Source: Desulfobulbaceae bacterium DB1
Lineage (GTDB): Bacteria > Desulfobacterota > Desulfobulbia > Desulfobulbales > SURF-16
Length of the DNA stretch: 64,000 nt
Assembly: GCA_001914235.1 (NCBI GenBank)
Contig: MQUF01000025.1
Span: 1 to 64,000, forward strand
Direction of reading: 5' to 3'
Shown: positions 50,060 through 58,441 of the stretch, in pieces
Position numbering within the stretch: the first letter of the stretch is position 1
Layout of the letters: each line of letters opens with the position of its first letter
Notes under the pieces: generated by a model
The model's input: only the letters and a program-made list of their open reading frames with translations
What the model was told of the DNA's origin: nothing
Databases searched by the model: none
Position numbers and translations under genes: made by a program

Positions 50060-50113
50060 TTGACAGTCTGATTTTTTCGGTATACATAAAGTTATATTAA
50101 CTGTAACCTTATG
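50060..50113 (+). promoter_or_regulatory. Promoter and inverted-repeat operator of abiE operon
   Basis: TTGACA (50060-50065) and TATACA (50081-50086) form a candidate promoter with a short 15-base spacer. An inverted repeat, CATAAAGTTA (50085-50094) and TAACCTTATG (50104-50113) with nine of ten positions complementary, overlaps the -10 box and lies 16 bases before the abiEi start. AbiEi-type antitoxins repress their own operon by binding inverted repeats, so this is the likely operator. Confidence 0.6.
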
Positions 50114-50129
50114 TGGACCGTGGTGGCCT

Positions 50130-50678
50130 ATGCAGCCGATTAAGCAACTGGCAAAGATTCTTGCTGAACTTGCGGATGATGAACATTACCTCTTTTCCCT
50201 TGCCGACCTGAAGGGTGCAATGCCCGAACAGAGTCAGGGTGGATTCAAAGCGCTGGTATCCAGAGGGGTAAGGGATGGTTTGCTTAAGCGTATCTGCCGC
50301 GGGGTGTACCTGTATCCGTCGGTTGATTATGCCGGTGGATTGGTGCTTTTTCACGCGGCTGCGAGATTGCGGGCCGATGCGTTTAATTATATCAGCCTTG
50401 AGACGGCGCTCAGCGATGCCGGAGTGATTTCTCAGATTCCTATGAACTGGATCACCTTGATGTCTTCCGGTCGCAGTCACATTGTAAATTGTGGTGAATT
50501 CGGTCGGATTGAGTTTGTTCACACCAAGAAGCAGCCGGAGAATTTGACGGATCACCTGATCTACGACTCACGTTGCCGTTTGTGGCGTGCATCCGTTGCC
50601 CTGGCAATAAAGGATATGCAGGCTACCAAGCGGAGTACCGATTTAATCGATTGGAATGCAGCCAATGAACTTGTTTGA
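50130..50678 (+). CDS. abiEi: AbiEi-type antitoxin
   Basis: A 182-residue protein of the AbiEi family, the antitoxin and repressor of type IV AbiE systems. The N-terminal third is a winged helix (QSQGGFKALVSRGVRDGLLKRICRG... in parts, ending GVYLYPS), followed by the AbiEi C-terminal domain with YISLETALSDAGVI near 88-101 and a closing positively charged helix. Its stop lies 14 bases after the start of the toxin gene, so both are translated from one message. The inverted repeat upstream is the expected autoregulatory site. Confidence 0.88.
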   Translation: MQPIKQLAKILAELADDEHYLFSLADLKGAMPEQSQGGFKALVSRGVRDGLLKRICRGVYLYPSVDYAGGLVLFHAAARLRADAFNYISLETALSDAGVISQIPMNWITLMSSGRSHIVNCGEFGRIEFVHTKKQPENLTDHLIYDSRCRLWRASVALAIKDMQATKRSTDLIDWNAANELV

Positions 50679-51561
50679 TCAACTTGTCCTTCAGGCAACG
50701 AAAAATAAGGCTGAGCTTGCGCCGCTGCGTGCGGTGGTGGAGAAAGAACTTCTCCACCACGATATCATTCGCGAAATGAGTGCAGCCGGGCTTCTCGACA
50801 CCCTGACCTTTATCGGCGGGACTTGCCTGCGGGCCTGTTATGGCTCTCATCGGTTGAGTGAGGACTTAGATTTTACAGGGGGAAAGCACTTCAACCGTGC
50901 GACGCTGAGCGATTTGGCTGCTGTTCTTGTTGACAGCCTGGAAGCGAAATATGGCTTGCAGGTTACGGTGGGTGAACCGAAGAAAGAGACGGGGAACGTT
51001 GATACCTGGAAGATGAGCGTTATCACCAGGCCGGAACAAAAGTCGCTGCCTTCCCAACGAATAAATATCGATATTTGTACCCTGCCCAGCCATGATCGGC
51101 GGCCGATGATGTTGCGCAACCATTATGGCGTCGAAATGGGGACCTCCAGCCTGATCATCCAGGCGCAAAGCCGTGAAGAAATCCTGGCTGATAAACTTGT
51201 TGCCCTGGCCTTACGGGCAAACCGGCTGAAGAATCGTGATCTTTGGGATATTGTCTGGCTTAAGCAGCAAGGTGTTGATCTGCCGCTTGATTTGATCCCG
51301 AAAAAGATTCTGGATCGTCATCGGAGTACGGCGGAATTTCTGGATTTGCTCAATGAACGGAAGACTCGATTACAGCTGGATGCAGGGTTACGTCATGATT
51401 TTATTCAAGAAATGAGACGATTCCTGCCTGTGCGCATCGTGACGGAAACGATTGAGAATGAAGCGTTCTGGTCGTATCTGACCAGCATTGTCTGCGCGGA
51501 ATGTGAACAGGTGGCGCAGTCACTCGGGAACGTTTCTGAACCGCCCAGGTTTAAGATGTAA
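50665..51561 (+). CDS. abiEii: AbiEii-type nucleotidyltransferase toxin
   Basis: A 298-residue nucleotidyltransferase toxin of the AbiEii/AbiGii family. FIGGTCLRACYG (49-60) is the nucleotide-binding glycine motif, RLSEDLDF (63-70) carries the catalytic D-x-D pair, and ILADKLVALALRANRLKNRDL the conserved helix of the second half. Members modify tRNA acceptor ends or bind GTP and give abortive infection or plasmid stabilisation. The ATG at 50665 gives the usual MNLFDQLV start; ATG 50656 is nine bases earlier. It overlaps abiEi by 14 bases. No mutation is visible, so the pair should be functional. Confidence 0.9.
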   Translation: MNLFDQLVLQATKNKAELAPLRAVVEKELLHHDIIREMSAAGLLDTLTFIGGTCLRACYGSHRLSEDLDFTGGKHFNRATLSDLAAVLVDSLEAKYGLQVTVGEPKKETGNVDTWKMSVITRPEQKSLPSQRINIDICTLPSHDRRPMMLRNHYGVEMGTSSLIIQAQSREEILADKLVALALRANRLKNRDLWDIVWLKQQGVDLPLDLIPKKILDRHRSTAEFLDLLNERKTRLQLDAGLRHDFIQEMRRFLPVRIVTETIENEAFWSYLTSIVCAECEQVAQSLGNVSEPPRFKM

Positions 51562-51587
51562 GTAAGGAATGGGGGCGCCGGCAGTAT

Positions 51588-51607
51588 GGGGTCAGGCTTC
51601 CAAGTTG
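51588..51607. repeat. Orphan IS200-like end
   Basis: An exact third copy of GGGGTCAGGCTTCCAAGTTG with no transposase beside it, in the same orientation as the left end at 48973. It lies just after the intact abiE operon and before the decayed one. Confidence 0.85.
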
Positions 51608-51788
51608 TTAAGTCGCAACCCCGGGGTTTGATCTTGAATTATCAGTTTTTGGAATACCCCGTGGAGCTACTGGGAACTGGCCGCCCGCTATGTCGAGGCC
51701 TTTGCCGGGCTGGCCACATCTACTGCTTGAAAATGAATATATAATCGGTTATTTTCCGTTTAATTATGCATTTTTTGAGAGAAACGGA

Positions 51789-52407
51789 ATGGAAAAACTG
51801 CTTCGTCATCTGGGTAATGTTCCTTTTGGTCACGAGGTTTTGTTGTCGGTGCTGGCGGGCTATCGCCGTCCCAACGACAAAATAGCCGACTGGCTGGCCA
51901 AGGGGGTGCTGTTGCCTTTATGTCTTGGGCCCGGAGGAGCGGGCAGAGCCGATACCGTTGCCTCTGGTGGCCAATATTCTGTATGGTCCTTCCTATGTGT
52001 CGCTGGAGTTTGCCTTGAGCCGATACGGCCTGATTCCCGAAGGGGTGTTCGATGTTACTTCGGTGACCTTGAAGCGCAGCCGGGTAATGACCACGCGCCT
52101 GGGCCGATTCTCGTATACACATTTGCCGCCTCCGGCTTACGGGATTGGGGTGCGAATGGAGCAGGGAGAGGGCGGAGTATCGTATTTGCTGGCTTCGCCC
52201 GAGAAGGCACTGTGCGATCTGATCATGCTGACGCGTCGGCTGCCCCTTATGTCGGTATCCGGCATGCTGACTTGGCTGCTGGAGCATTTGCGGATGGATA
52301 TGGAGATGCTGCGGGAGATGGATCGGCAGGTTGCTGGTGATTGTGCTGCCGCGGGATACAAGTCGCGGCATTTGCGGGTGCTGGCCAGGGCATTGGAGAC
52401 TTTATGA
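51789..52407 (+). pseudogene. Frameshifted AbiEi-like antitoxin gene
   Basis: The first frame from ATG 51789 (MEKLLRHLGNVPFGHEVL, then YRRPNDKIADWLAKGVLLPL) is a winged-helix antitoxin start; after about 51920 it becomes nonsense while the next frame continues GPEERAEPIPLPLVANILYG, PSYVSLEFALSRYGLIP, RFSYTHLPPPAYGIG and ASPEKALCDLIMLTRR up to 52407. The segment reading LYVLGPEER in relatives is shortened here, so a small deletion has shifted the frame. It is a different AbiEi subgroup from the gene at 50130. Confidence 0.8.
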
Positions 52408-52769
52408 CCCCGACGGTGGTTGAGCAGATGCTTGAAACGTTACCGCCGCGATACCGATGCGGAGGTGACCCATGCCTTGCGCGAGGTGATGCAGCAAATC
52501 GCCCTTGCCGCCTGAACCGTGGGGGGGTTGCCAAAGCCGCTTTTTATGGCGGCACCTGTCTGCGTATATTTTATGGTCTTCCCAGGTTTTCGGAGGGTCT
52601 GGACTTTTCTTTGCTGGCGGCGAATCGGGAATTCACTTTCGAGCCGTATTTCAAGGCGTTGCGCGAAGAGTTCGCGGCCTTTGGTTTTGAGGTGGATATT
52701 GTGGAAAAGTCAAAGTCCGCGACTTCCGATATTGCCTCGGCATTCCTGAAAAAGAGTTCCAGTTGCTGA
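52404..52769 (+). pseudogene. Truncated AbiEii-like toxin gene
   Basis: It starts with ATG overlapping the previous stop (ATGA), as in intact AbiE operons. MTPTVVEQMLETL opens it, then a frameshift near 52445-52520 is evident because the other frame reads TDAEVTHALREVMQQIALAA; the original frame resumes as KAAFYGGTCLRIFYGLPRF and SEGLDFSLLAANREFTFEP. It stops at 52769 after about 120 codons, less than half the usual length. In the NTase motif the second acidic position is altered (SEGLDF for SEDLDF). A dead toxin. Confidence 0.8.
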
Positions 52770-52861
52770 ATTAATTCATTATTATCATGAATAGAAGGTC
52801 GCAAGGTGCAAAATGAATGGGGGAGGCAAGATGGGAAAAGCAAGAGGTGAGGAAAGGATAT

Positions 52862-52994
52862 CGTCATTGCGAGTGGTTCGCGGCAATCTACCCCCATCCG
52901 TCATTGCGAGTGGAGCGAAGCAATCCAGGTAATAGTGGCGGCTCCTGAGTCAAAACCTCTGGACTGCCGCGTCGCTCCGCTCCTTGCAGTGACG
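52862..52994. repeat. GTCATTGCGAG unit with extra left half
   Basis: CGTCATTGCGAGTGGTTCGC (partial unit) is followed at 52898 by a second left end and a complete unit to CTCCTTGCAGTGACG. The 52770-53167 gap holds this and some AAGATG/GCAAGG fragments, but no gene. Confidence 0.85.
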
Positions 52995-53167
52995 GGGGTG
53001 GGGAGCAGGTCTTGAATTGTGTGTTTGGTTGTGTTGAGTCCAGGTAATGAGTTTTTCCTCAATCATACAAGGTTGGCTCTTGCGCGTGTCAGTTGAGCAG
53101 TTCTTTATCACTGGGCAGGTTTTGAACAGAATTCCGAAAAGACCAGGAGATCGGGCTAAGGTGAGAA

Positions 53168-53647
53168 GTGGAATCACAAGCGGTTGAACATAAAAAATCT
53201 TTTGGCAAGGAAGTCGTCATCTCCCTGGTTGCCTTTGCCAATACGGATGGCGGTAAGGTCATCGTTGGTATCGACGATCATGGTAATGTGTGCGGTGTTG
53301 ATGTCGGTCAGGAGACATTACCCTGAGATTGTCCTCGTTGTAGATGAGGTTGGTGATTTTTTCAAGGTCGAGATGCGCTTGACTGAGCATGTTGCCCCCC
53401 CCGGTTGCCCGTCCCCCAGTTCCCCCCAGTTGCGCGCGTCTTGCTTGCTTGTGAAAAGATTGTCGGCAGAGAAGAACTGCAAAAAAGGCTTGGGATTAAG
53501 AATAAAAAACATTTTCTCGAATCGTACCTGAAGCCAGCTATAGAGAGTGGATTTCTTGAAATGACTATCCCCGATAAACCAAATAGCCTTTTACAGCAAT
53601 ATCAGTTAACTGAAACGGGCAGACAATGGCTGAGGGATAAAGGGTAA
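53168..53647 (+). pseudogene. AlbA_2/Schlafen-type ATP-binding gene, internally deleted
   Basis: From GTG 53168 the frame reads VESQAVEHKKSFGKEVVISL, VAFANTDGGKVIVGIDDHGN and stops at 53324; this is the N-terminal AlbA_2 (divergent AAA_4) domain. At 53405-53647 another frame gives the family's C-terminal winged helix (REELQKRLGIKNKKHFLESY, MTIPDKPNSLLQQYQLTETG). The 250-300 residues normally between them are missing. A decayed regulator or defence gene. Confidence 0.78.
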
Positions 53648-53711
53648 ATGAAAGTGGGCTGGCCATCAGTGTGGATGAGGGACTGCGCCGAACAGCGCAA
53701 GGGATTTTTGC

Positions 53712-54132
53712 ATGAAACGACTGTTTGATCTGATTCTGGCCGTTTGGGTGGCGCTTGTTCTGGGCCTGCCGATTGTGCTGGTGGCCTTGCTGGTCAAGCT
53801 GTCATCCAAAGGGCCGGTCCTTTATTGGTCCGACCGGGTGGGTCGCAATAATAGTATCTTCAGGATGCCGAAATTCCGCAGCATGCGGGTGGGTACCCCG
53901 GCGGTGGCCAACCCATCTGCTTGCTGATCCGGCGACGCACCTCACGCCTGTTGGTGGCTTTCTACGCAAGTCCAGCCTGGACGAGTTGCCCCAACTGTAT
54001 GACCTGCACGACCCTGCAGGAAGTGATGACACGCTGCACCTGCATTTGATTCAACTTTTGGAAGACAAGATGAAAGTGAAGAGCTATGGTAGGCGTATCA
54101 GGCCGTTTTCAAATTTGAAAGAGTGTTCTTGA
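53712..54132 (+). pseudogene. Broken sugar-phosphate transferase gene
   Basis: MKRLFDLILAVWVALVLGLP and SSKGPVLYWSDRVGRNNSIF, then MPKFRSMRVGTPAVA, form the start of a second PglC/WbaP-type priming transferase, stopping at 53927. In the next frame the sequence goes on LTPVGGFLRKSSLDELPQLY and then loses similarity, missing the GPRP and W-A-Q-x-N-G-R parts. It lies directly before the 4,6-dehydratase gene, so the intact PglC at 42818 probably replaced it in function. Confidence 0.8.
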
Positions 54133-54144
54133 GGGGGAGTAGAC

Positions 54145-56079
54145 ATGCCGCAAACCTATCTGCGCAAACTTTTTTTTAATCGCTGGGCCGCGTTATTGCA
54201 CGATCTGTTCTGGATTCCCTTGGCCCTTTTCTGTGCATACTGGATTCGTTTTAACTTTGAAAGTATTCCTTCGCGCTATTTTCCGGTATTTTATCAAATC
54301 TTGCTGGTGATCTTTCCCCTCCAAGGTTTGTTTTTGTGGATATTTGGTCTCTATCGCGGGATGTGGCGTTTCGCCTCCCTGCCTGATTTGCTCCGTATCC
54401 TGAAAGCGGTTTTCAGCGGCACAGCGGTTCTTCTACTTGTTTTTTTTCAATTCAATCGTCTCGATGGGCTTCCTCGGACGGTTATTTTCCTTTACCCATT
54501 GTTGCTTGTTTGCGGGCTTGCCGGGCCTCGATTTTGTTATCGACTCATTAAAGATCGTCACAAGATTTTCAGCAAACAGGAGGGGAAGCGAACGTTGATT
54601 GTTGGCGCGGGACAGGGCGGTGAATTGCTGGTACGTGATCTTCTGCGGCGGCCCGAGTATATGCCCGTTTGTTTGGTGGACGACAATCATGCCAAGCATG
54701 GCCGCGAGATTCACGGGGTTCGGGTCTATGGTTCGCTTGACGATATCGAGGACTTGGTTGGCAGCTACGATATCGAGCTTGTCCTCTTGGCCATCCCTTC
54801 GGCAGGCCGCAAGGTGGTGCAGCGGGTTGCTTCGGTTTGTGCAAAAATTGGGGTTACCTGCCACACTCTGCCTTCCCTCCAAGATATGAATGGCCACCAG
54901 GAAACCACCAGTCAGTTGCGATCCCTTACATTGGAAGATTTACTGGGCAGGGATAGTGTGAAATTGGATCATCAGGCCATTTTGGGCTATCTCGGCGGCA
55001 AGACGGTTCTGGTGACAGGCGGCGGTGGCTCCATCGGTTCGGAGCTTTGCCGGCAGGTTGCCGGTCTTCATCCCTCCCGGCTTATTATTTTTGACCACAG
55101 CGAGTTTAATCTGTATGCCATCGATATTGAGCTGCACGCTTCATTCCCTGACCTGAAAATCATTAGTGTGCTGGGCGACATGAAAAATTACGACAGGGTT
55201 GATTGGGTTTTCCGCAAGTTCTCCCCTGATGTTGTTTTTCATGCGGCTGCGTACAAGCATGTGCCCATGCTGGAGTTGAATCCGGCCGAAGGGGTGCGGA
55301 ATAACGTCTTCGGCACCAAGATGGTGGCTGATGCCGCCGACCGGTATCATGTTGATCGTTTTGTTTTGGTGTCGACTGACAAGGCGGTCAATCCGGCCAA
55401 TGTCATGGGCACCACCAAGCGCATTGCCGAAATTTATTGCCAGAACCTTAATCTTCGCTCCCAGACAAAATTCGTCACCACCAGATTCGGCAATGTGCTC
55501 GGTTCCGCCGGGTCTGTTGTTCCGCTTTTTGAAAAGCAGATAGCCCAGGGGGGGCCGGTTACCGTCACCCACCGAGAAATAAAGCGTTACTTCATGACCA
55601 TTCCCGAGGCGGTGAGTTTGATTCTTCAGGCGGGATCAATGGGCAAGGGCGGTGAAATTTTTGTTCTTGAAATGGGAGAGCCGGTTTTTATCAAGGACCT
55701 TGCCGAGCAGATGATACGTTTGTCCGGTTTGGAGCCGGACCGGGATATCAAAATCGAATATATTGGCTTGCGGCCCGGTGAAAAGCTTTTTGAGGAGATC
55801 TTTCATGAAAGTGAAGATCTGCGGGGGACATCGCACCCGAAACTGCAACTGGCTCGCGCACGCCAGTGTGACTGGCAATGGTTGGCAACGGTCCTCGATG
55901 AGTTGAGCCGTGCCGCTACCAGCCGCAACGTGCCTGAATTAATCAGGCATCTCCGGGAAATCGTGCCCGAATACAACGGATTGCATGTCAGTGACAATGA
56001 AAAAAAGGCAACCGGGTCGGTTCCGCTTCGATTGCACAAGGCGGCAAGGGATTGCCGCCCTACGGGCCTGATGGGATAG
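54145..56079 (+). CDS. Membrane UDP-GlcNAc 4,6-dehydratase (PglF/WbpM type)
   Basis: A 644-residue protein with four N-terminal membrane helices (within residues 13-130), a CoA-binding-like Rossmann domain (LIVGAGQGGELLVRDLL near 151-167) and an extended SDR dehydratase domain with VLVTGGGGSIGSELCRQV (about 290-307), VFHAAAYKHVPMLE, STDKAVNPANVMGTTKR and LRPGEKLFEE. It makes the UDP-4-keto-6-deoxy-GlcNAc used by PglE and PglD (44062 and 43426). The last residues, AARDCRPTGLMG, and the stop come from a REP hairpin at 56038; the natural end was probably near 630. The gene is 10 kb from its pathway partners. Confidence 0.92.
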   Translation: MPQTYLRKLFFNRWAALLHDLFWIPLALFCAYWIRFNFESIPSRYFPVFYQILLVIFPLQGLFLWIFGLYRGMWRFASLPDLLRILKAVFSGTAVLLLVFFQFNRLDGLPRTVIFLYPLLLVCGLAGPRFCYRLIKDRHKIFSKQEGKRTLIVGAGQGGELLVRDLLRRPEYMPVCLVDDNHAKHGREIHGVRVYGSLDDIEDLVGSYDIELVLLAIPSAGRKVVQRVASVCAKIGVTCHTLPSLQDMNGHQETTSQLRSLTLEDLLGRDSVKLDHQAILGYLGGKTVLVTGGGGSIGSELCRQVAGLHPSRLIIFDHSEFNLYAIDIELHASFPDLKIISVLGDMKNYDRVDWVFRKFSPDVVFHAAAYKHVPMLELNPAEGVRNNVFGTKMVADAADRYHVDRFVLVSTDKAVNPANVMGTTKRIAEIYCQNLNLRSQTKFVTTRFGNVLGSAGSVVPLFEKQIAQGGPVTVTHREIKRYFMTIPEAVSLILQAGSMGKGGEIFVLEMGEPVFIKDLAEQMIRLSGLEPDRDIKIEYIGLRPGEKLFEEIFHESEDLRGTSHPKLQLARARQCDWQWLATVLDELSRAATSRNVPELIRHLREIVPEYNGLHVSDNEKKATGSVPLRLHKAARDCRPTGLMG

Positions 56080-56157
56080 GGCACAAGGCGGCAAGGGATT
56101 GCCGCCCTACTCCCGGGAAGTGTGTCGGTAAAAGGCGGCAACGGATTGCCGCCCTAC
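56038..56157. repeat. Three REP hairpins at the end of the 4,6-dehydratase gene
   Basis: GGCGGCAAGGGATTGCCGCC stands at 56041-56060 and 56090-56109, and GGCGGCAACGGATTGCCGCC at 56134-56153. They are the same as the short hairpin of the RAYT region at 15.3 kb, 40 kb away. The first overlaps the coding end of the dehydratase gene. Their hairpins may also stop transcription. Confidence 0.92.
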
Positions 56158-56172
56158 TGTCTGTTACAAGTC

Positions 56173-56326
56173 GAGCTTCTTGCAAAATGAAAAAAGGAAA
56201 ATTTGTCCTCTTGGAGTCTCACGAGTTCGCTTACCGGACCGTAAGGGAGAAATTTTATAAAATCACATCATTTAAAGTTTCCTCTCTACGTTCGGAATGA
56301 CAGATAGAGTCATTTTGCAAGAACTC
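56173..56326. repeat. 154-bp inverted-repeat element (TTGCAAAATGA ends)
   Basis: The left end is GAGCTTCTTGCAAAATGA (56173-56190) and the right end TCATTTTGCAAGAACTC (56310-56326), complementary apart from one extra base. The interior has no gene. A related single end is at 7398-7415. It looks like a MITE. Confidence 0.7.
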
Positions 56327-56389
56327 ATCTTAAGGAACAATCTGTTCTAAATTGACACCCATGGTTTTTGCGAGTATCGTGTAAATATC

Positions 56390-57628
56390 ATGGGTAAAAA
56401 ACGCTATCTTTCCACAAAAATAAACCAACTGCTGGCCATGTTTCCGGTGGTGGCTCTTGTTGGTTCACGTCAATGCGGGAAATCCACGCTGGTAAAGCAG
56501 CTTCGCCCTTCCTGGAAATACTATGATCTTGAGAGCCCGGATGACTATCAGTTGATCAGCAGTGACCCGGTTACCTTTTTCGCTATGAATTCGGATGGGG
56601 TAATTATCGATGAAGCGCAACAATATCCGGAAGTTTTTAAAGTTCTCCGGGGGATAATTGATTCGGATCGAAAGAAAAAAGGCAGGTTTCTGCTTACAGG
56701 ATCAAGTTCCCCTCATATTGTGAAGGGGATCACGGAAAGTCTCGCGGGCAGAATAGCAACAGTTGAAATGTGGCCATTCAAGCAGGGGGAGTTCCATGAA
56801 AAAGAACTCTCGGCGCTCTACCGGATGATGGCTGACGAGACAGTGCAGGCAAGAGATTTTCTGCATTTGCAACCTTTAGTGGGCATAGATCAGACAATGA
56901 ACGTCTGGCTCAAGGGTGGTTTCCCTGAGCCACTTATTGAAAGTGATCACAATGAAGATTTTTATAAACAATGGGTAGAAAATTATATAACGGATTATCT
57001 CGGTAGAGATATCCGCGCTCTGTTTCCCAAATTGAATATTCATAATTTCAGGAGGTTTCTCACCCTGTTGGCACAATTTTCAGGGCACCAGTTAAATATG
57101 AGCGATATGGCTCGGGCCCTTGAGATAAGTGTTTCAACGATCAAGGACTATTTGGATATTATTCATCAGACATTTATATGGAGAAATTTGCAGCCTTATA
57201 CCGGCAATCTCCTGAAAAAAGTGCAAAAGGCCAGAAAAGGGTTTTTCAGAGATCAGGGGTTATTGCATTATTTTCTGAAAATTAAAGATGTGAACCAGTT
57301 GCTGCTGCATCCGGTTGCCGGTTTTTCCTTTGAAAGCTTTGTTGTAGAAGAGATCATCCGCGGTCTGCAATCGACCATGGCGACTCAGCTTGAATTCAAT
57401 TATTACAGAACCATTGATAAGTCTGAGGTTGATCTTGTTGTTGAAGGGGATTTTGGAATCGTGCCAATTGAGATCAAGCTTAATTCCATAGTAAAACGGA
57501 AATCGCTTCGTGGGCTGGAAAACTTAATCGATGACACGAAGGCGGGCTACGGAATTGTTATTAACACCGGCAGGCGAATAGAGTTTTTGACCGATAAAAT
57601 TGTTCAAATACCGGTTCAGTACATATAA
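56390..57628 (+). CDS. AAA ATPase with DUF4143 (second type)
   Basis: A 412-residue P-loop ATPase. Walker A is GSRQCGKST at 25-33, Walker B GVIIDEAQQYP near 69-79, sensor RFLLTGSSSPHI near 99-110, and the C-terminal half contains IHQTFIWRNLQPYTGN and the nuclease-like DUF4143 end with SEVDLVVEGDFGIVPIEIKL. It is of the same broad family as the protein encoded at 47630 but differs across its whole length, so it is no recent duplicate. It stands alone between an inverted-repeat element and a convergent membrane protein gene. Confidence 0.9.
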   Translation: MGKKRYLSTKINQLLAMFPVVALVGSRQCGKSTLVKQLRPSWKYYDLESPDDYQLISSDPVTFFAMNSDGVIIDEAQQYPEVFKVLRGIIDSDRKKKGRFLLTGSSSPHIVKGITESLAGRIATVEMWPFKQGEFHEKELSALYRMMADETVQARDFLHLQPLVGIDQTMNVWLKGGFPEPLIESDHNEDFYKQWVENYITDYLGRDIRALFPKLNIHNFRRFLTLLAQFSGHQLNMSDMARALEISVSTIKDYLDIIHQTFIWRNLQPYTGNLLKKVQKARKGFFRDQGLLHYFLKIKDVNQLLLHPVAGFSFESFVVEEIIRGLQSTMATQLEFNYYRTIDKSEVDLVVEGDFGIVPIEIKLNSIVKRKSLRGLENLIDDTKAGYGIVINTGRRIEFLTDKIVQIPVQYI

Positions 57629-57634
57629 GATCCT

Positions 57635-58105
57635 CTATAATCTGACTTGTTCATTCCCCGGAAACATCTCTTTGAAAAGATACCCGGAAAGTCCGATCAT
57701 CAAACCTAGAAGAAATAATTCCTGATTATGCCAGTTTTCCGGCTGAATCAGGGATAATATGGAAAGGATAAAGAGAAATTTGTAGCCGATGCGGTGAAAC
57801 CGCAGTATCTCTCGCAATACGTAAATGTTAATGACGGGCACCACCAGGCTGAGGAGCAGAAATAGATCCAGGGCACCGAAGGAAAAAGCGGTGAGCAGTT
57901 TTTTGCTGGTGACGAAAAGCAGTATCACCGCAAGGACAAGGTTGATCACCTGAAATTTCTTGCGATCCCGGGGGAGAGAACTGTTGTTCAGGTGAAAAAG
58001 TGCTTTATGCGGTTCATCCCCATCCCGTAATGTGCGCCAGATTTCTTTTTTTTCTTTGCCTTGTTGCAGGAGTTTTTCTATTTCCTGTTCGATTTTATCC
58101 GCCAT
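57635..58105 (-). CDS. Small membrane protein, unknown
   Basis: A 156-residue protein with a charged helical N-terminus (ADKIEQEIEKLLQQGKEKKE) and three to four hydrophobic segments at about 50-66, 72-92, 108-120 and 126-145. No known motif. It is transcribed convergently with the DUF4143 gene, whose stop is only seven bases away. Upstream (58106-58441) are a C-rich repeat and the promoter region of the ketosynthase cluster. Function unknown. Confidence 0.65.
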   Translation of the reverse strand: MADKIEQEIEKLLQQGKEKKEIWRTLRDGDEPHKALFHLNNSSLPRDRKKFQVINLVLAVILLFVTSKKLLTAFSFGALDLFLLLSLVVPVINIYVLREILRFHRIGYKFLFILSILSLIQPENWHNQELFLLGLMIGLSGYLFKEMFPGNEQVRL

Positions 58106-58201
58106 CAGGTATTCCTTTATTTTCTTGGTCGACAGAGCCTGAAAAATTCGCTATAGTACAAAGTTCTTATTTTCAGTGATGAAGCAGCGTTGTCCGTTTT
58201 C

Positions 58202-58276
58202 CCTCACCCCAACCCTCTCCCGGAGGGAGAGGGAGATAACCCCACCCCGGCCATCATGCGGAGGGAGAGGGAGATG
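58202..58276. repeat. CCCTCTCCC / GGGAGAGGG dispersed repeat
   Basis: CCCTCACCCCAACCCTCTCC and then CGGAGGGAGAGGGAGA make a short hairpin, followed by a second GGAGGGAGAGGGAGA copy. It is a repeat type met in many bacterial genomes between genes. No gene overlaps it. Degraded traces are near 7321-7345. Confidence 0.7.
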
Positions 58277-58441
58277 GCCTCACCCAGGCCGTCTTGCACG
58301 CAGGCAAAGATGATCCGCCCCGTTGTCTTGCAGGGGGAGGGGGTATCATCTGCTTTTTTTGTCATTGGACCGACGGTCGAAAAAGAACAAAACAGCGGGT
58401 TTTTGAAAAAGCAGGTCACTACTGAGTAAGTAAACATATAA

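Noticed and set aside
51655-51728. Possible coding tail (WSYWELAARYVEAFAGLA) before the decayed AbiEi
   Set aside because: It looks protein-like in one frame but is too short, lacks a start and matches no family I recall.
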